DNA of 64,000 bases from NCBI GenBank assembly GCA_032718865.1, contig JALUTQ010000010.1, positions 124,001 through 188,000 of the forward strand. The letters run 5' to 3'. How positions within the stretch are numbered: position 1 is the first letter of the stretch; each line of letters starts with the position of its first letter. A model generated the notes under the pieces. The model was not told the DNA's origin, did not search any database, and saw only the letters and a program-made list of their open reading frames with translations. The position numbers and the translations under genes were made by a program. This document shows, piece by piece, positions 62,072 through 64,000 of the stretch. The stretch comes from Tilletia caries. Its lineage: Eukaryota; Basidiomycota; Exobasidiomycetes; Tilletiales; Tilletiaceae.

Positions 62072-64000
62072 CTACGCCATCTTTTCAACCTCAATCCCCC
62101 TCAAAACCTGCCTCTCCCCCCTCGCCTGTACCTCAACCCCACCAGCCCACTCGATCGCCTCCCGCGCACCCTCCACATTCTTCTCCTCCCGCTTGCACGC
62201 ACGCTCCAGCCCGTCCGAGGCACGACGGAAGATCTCGATCTGGCCCCACGAGACTTGGCGGAGCACCTTGCGGACTTCCCGGGTCAGGTGCGCGGTGTGC
62301 AGGGTGATGAAGTCTAGGTTGTGGTTGTTGTTGTTGGAAGAGGCGTAGCGGACGAGAGCGGAGTCCACAGCGGCACCGACGTCACCGCCATGCGTAGAAC
62401 TCGCCGGTGCACCCCCAGCGATCCGCTTCCTCGACTCAACACCAGCATGCGCCTGAGCAAGCATCAACTCCGCCTTCAGACTCCTCCCCACATTCCTCGG
62501 GATCGCCTGCGGCAGGTCCCAGATGAAGTACGTCACCAGCCCAACAGAGACAACAGCACACGCAGGCCCAGCCCATCGCCGCGCCGCGCGGTTGCCCATC
62601 AGGTCCGCGATCCGGACCACAGCGTCGATCGCTCCCTTCGCGCCGAACATGTTGCCACCGAGCACAGAGGCCGCGCCGAAGCCGAAGAACATGGTCGAGA
62701 AGAGCGAGACGGTCAAGTCTGCCTCGCCTTCGTTGCCCGAGGTGATCGACTTCTTGCCCTTGCTGGAGGAGGAGGAGGAGGAGTCGGTGGCGTGCCCGAG
62801 GAGGACGTGGACGTGGAACATGGCATCGAACAAATCGCTCGGCCGCACCTCCGCGACCTCCGCGCCCAATCTCAACCCAGCCAACGACGCACTGCTCAAC
62901 CCCACACCATGCACCTGCTGGACCTGCCCCTTCCCACCCTTCGCACCAGCCCGACTTCTCCTCGCAAACATATTCTCCGGCTTAAACACCCTCTGATCAG
63001 GCTGCATCTCAATCCCCTCACTCTTACTCGGCCGATGCGTCCTCCCCAAGGCCTGAATCCTCAACACAGCATCCGCCGTCGAAGTGCGAGCCATCTCCTC
63101 CGCCTGGGAGAGCGCAGCCTCGAGCGAGCGCAACAGCGCGAGCCGGACGTCCGAGGCGTACTCGAGCACGTAGCCCAGCCCGGGCCACTCGGGCATGGCG
63201 ATCTCGGAGGGGACCGCACTCTGCCCGCGGCCGACCCGCTCAACAGCGTCGACCAGCCGGCGTTCCGAGTCCCGGTGAACCTCACCAACAAGTTCGTCCT
63301 CCTCCCCCTCCAGCGCAACCTCCAACGCATGCAGGTGCTTCGCAAGGCGCTCGAGCTTAGGCTTGAGCTGGGCCAGTTGCGCCTGGGCCGTTCGGAGCTC
63401 CGCCTTGGCGGTGTCGAGGTTGAAGGACGCCAGGGTGTGCATGTCGGCGAGGAGTCGGTCGAGGTAGACCTGAGCCGGGGCCAACTTGGACACGGCCCGT
63501 TTCTGGAGGACGAAGTTCCGGAGCGAGGACTCGAGCTTGGCGAAAGCGTCAAGGGAGGCCTTCAATTCCGATGATCCGTCCAACTCCTCCTCCACAGAGT
63601 CGACGTCGACGTCGTGCATGGAGACGCCCAACACCCTTGCGACCGCATCCGAATCGACAAAATGGACCAACTGCGAATGATGCTCATACGTCTTCGGGCT
63701 CAAAAGCCGCACCTGGTCCAGCACGATCCGGCGACACTTCCCCTGATTCGCAATCGTGTCGTACTTATTCACCACCACGTAGATGTACGCCTTATCGTTC
63801 GAGGCGAACTGGAGGAACTCCCGGGCCGAGAGCGTGAAGTGGTTCTCCGCCGAGACGACGAAGACGATCACGTCGATCTCTTCCTGCCGGGCGAAGAGGG
63901 CCGTCGTCTTGATGGAGTCCCGGTTCAGTCCCGGTGCGTCGATGAGTGCGATGTCGACGAGGCCGTTGCGGAGGAAAGACGCATTGGTATCGCGGGCGTC
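62072..64000 (-). CDS. FZO1: mitofusin (Fzo1), dynamin-like GTPase, 5' end off the window
   Basis: The minus strand is open from base 64000 to the stop at 62072 (over 640 codons visible). Motifs: G3 in ALIDAPGLNRDS, G4 NKYD, and a helical region (LDTAKAELRTAQAQLAQLKP). A membrane segment near 62520-62600 (RWAGPACAVVSVGLVTYFIW) follows a small Gly/Ala-rich stretch, and the C-terminal heptad repeat region has TREVRKVLRQVSWGQIEIF. This is the fungal Fzo1 layout: an outer mitochondrial membrane GTPase that tethers and fuses mitochondria. G1 and G2 lie upstream, outside the window. No disruption is seen. The overlapping plus-strand frame of 417 codons is a shadow. Confidence 0.93.
   Translation of the reverse strand, partial: DARDTNASFLRNGLVDIALIDAPGLNRDSIKTTALFARQEEIDVIVFVVSAENHFTLSAREFLQFASNDKAYIYVVVNKYDTIANQGKCRRIVLDQVRLLSPKTYEHHSQLVHFVDSDAVARVLGVSMHDVDVDSVEEELDGSSELKASLDAFAKLESSLRNFVLQKRAVSKLAPAQVYLDRLLADMHTLASFNLDTAKAELRTAQAQLAQLKPKLERLAKHLHALEVALEGEEDELVGEVHRDSERRLVDAVERVGRGQSAVPSEIAMPEWPGLGYVLEYASDVRLALLRSLEAALSQAEEMARTSTADAVLRIQALGRTHRPSKSEGIEMQPDQRVFKPENMFARRSRAGAKGGKGQVQQVHGVGLSSASLAGLRLGAEVAEVRPSDLFDAMFHVHVLLGHATDSSSSSSSKGKKSITSGNEGEADLTVSLFSTMFFGFGAASVLGGNMFGAKGAIDAVVRIADLMGNRAARRWAGPACAVVSVGLVTYFIWDLPQAIPRNVGRSLKAELMLAQAHAGVESRKRIAGGAPASSTHGGDVGAAVDSALVRYASSNNNNHNLDFITLHTAHLTREVRKVLRQVSWGQIEIFRRASDGLERACKREEKNVEGAREAIEWAGGVEVQARGERQVLRGIEVEKMA

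Noticed and set aside
62321..63574. 417-codon plus-strand frame over FZO1
   Set aside because: His/Arg/Pro-rich shadow with no family signature, opposite an undisturbed mitofusin frame.

Overview
The window looks like a repeat-rich, gene-poor stretch of a basidiomycete fungal genome (the subphylum cannot be fixed from sequence alone). The reasons are short introns (about 60-95 nt) with GTGAGT/GTAAGT donors, a fungal mitofusin (Fzo1) and a CaMKK-type kinase, and a transposon load of DIRS, hAT, PIF/Harbinger, Tc1/mariner-like, Helitron, Gypsy and Copia remnants. A multi-exon protein of a TE-like family that I associate with basidiomycete genomes is also present. Many open frames on the strand opposite real genes are shadows and are left out.

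Layout. 1-2.6 kb: an FHA-domain gene running off the left edge, then an unknown gene whose frame ends inside a repeat. 3.2-10.8 kb: a probable unclassified DNA transposon with 14-bp inverted ends and dense CAGCGTCT subterminal motifs. It holds two divergent, related genes (A and C) of an unknown family, a captured MFS-transporter fragment and a small paralogous gene (P1). 11.4-15.8 kb: a junkyard of Helitron helicase, PIF/Harbinger, Gypsy and Copia pieces; the Copia piece keeps a primer-binding site matching half of an elongator tRNA-Met. 15.8-18.2 kb: a decayed hAT element whose subterminal repeats (core GGAGTACGGAG) recur elsewhere. 19.6-23.3 kb: a nearly complete Harbinger-class element with 17-bp perfect ends, a TA duplication and two convergent genes. 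23.6-35 kb: DIRS and MITE fragments, a small coiled-coil gene, AT-rich palindrome islands, a third copy (B) of the unknown family, and tandem repeats. 35-37.3 kb: 3' part of a DIRS-type element (RT, RNase H, truncated tyrosine recombinase). 40-47.1 kb: a divergent gene pair (E and F); E is split by a 955-bp Tc1/mariner-type MITE and F belongs to the TE-like family. 49.6-52.8 kb: MITEs, palindromic repeats and a DIRS gag/RT fragment. 52.8-55.6 kb: a second, broken FHA gene and P2, a paralogue of P1. 59-64 kb: ordinary housekeeping sequence with an intronless CaMKK-like kinase convergent with FZO1.

The only clearly functional cellular genes are the kinase, FZO1 and probably the left FHA gene. 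The most novel material is the A/B/C family with its CAGCGTCT-flanked element and the E/F divergent pair. I could run no database search, so family names rest on motifs I can read in the translations.
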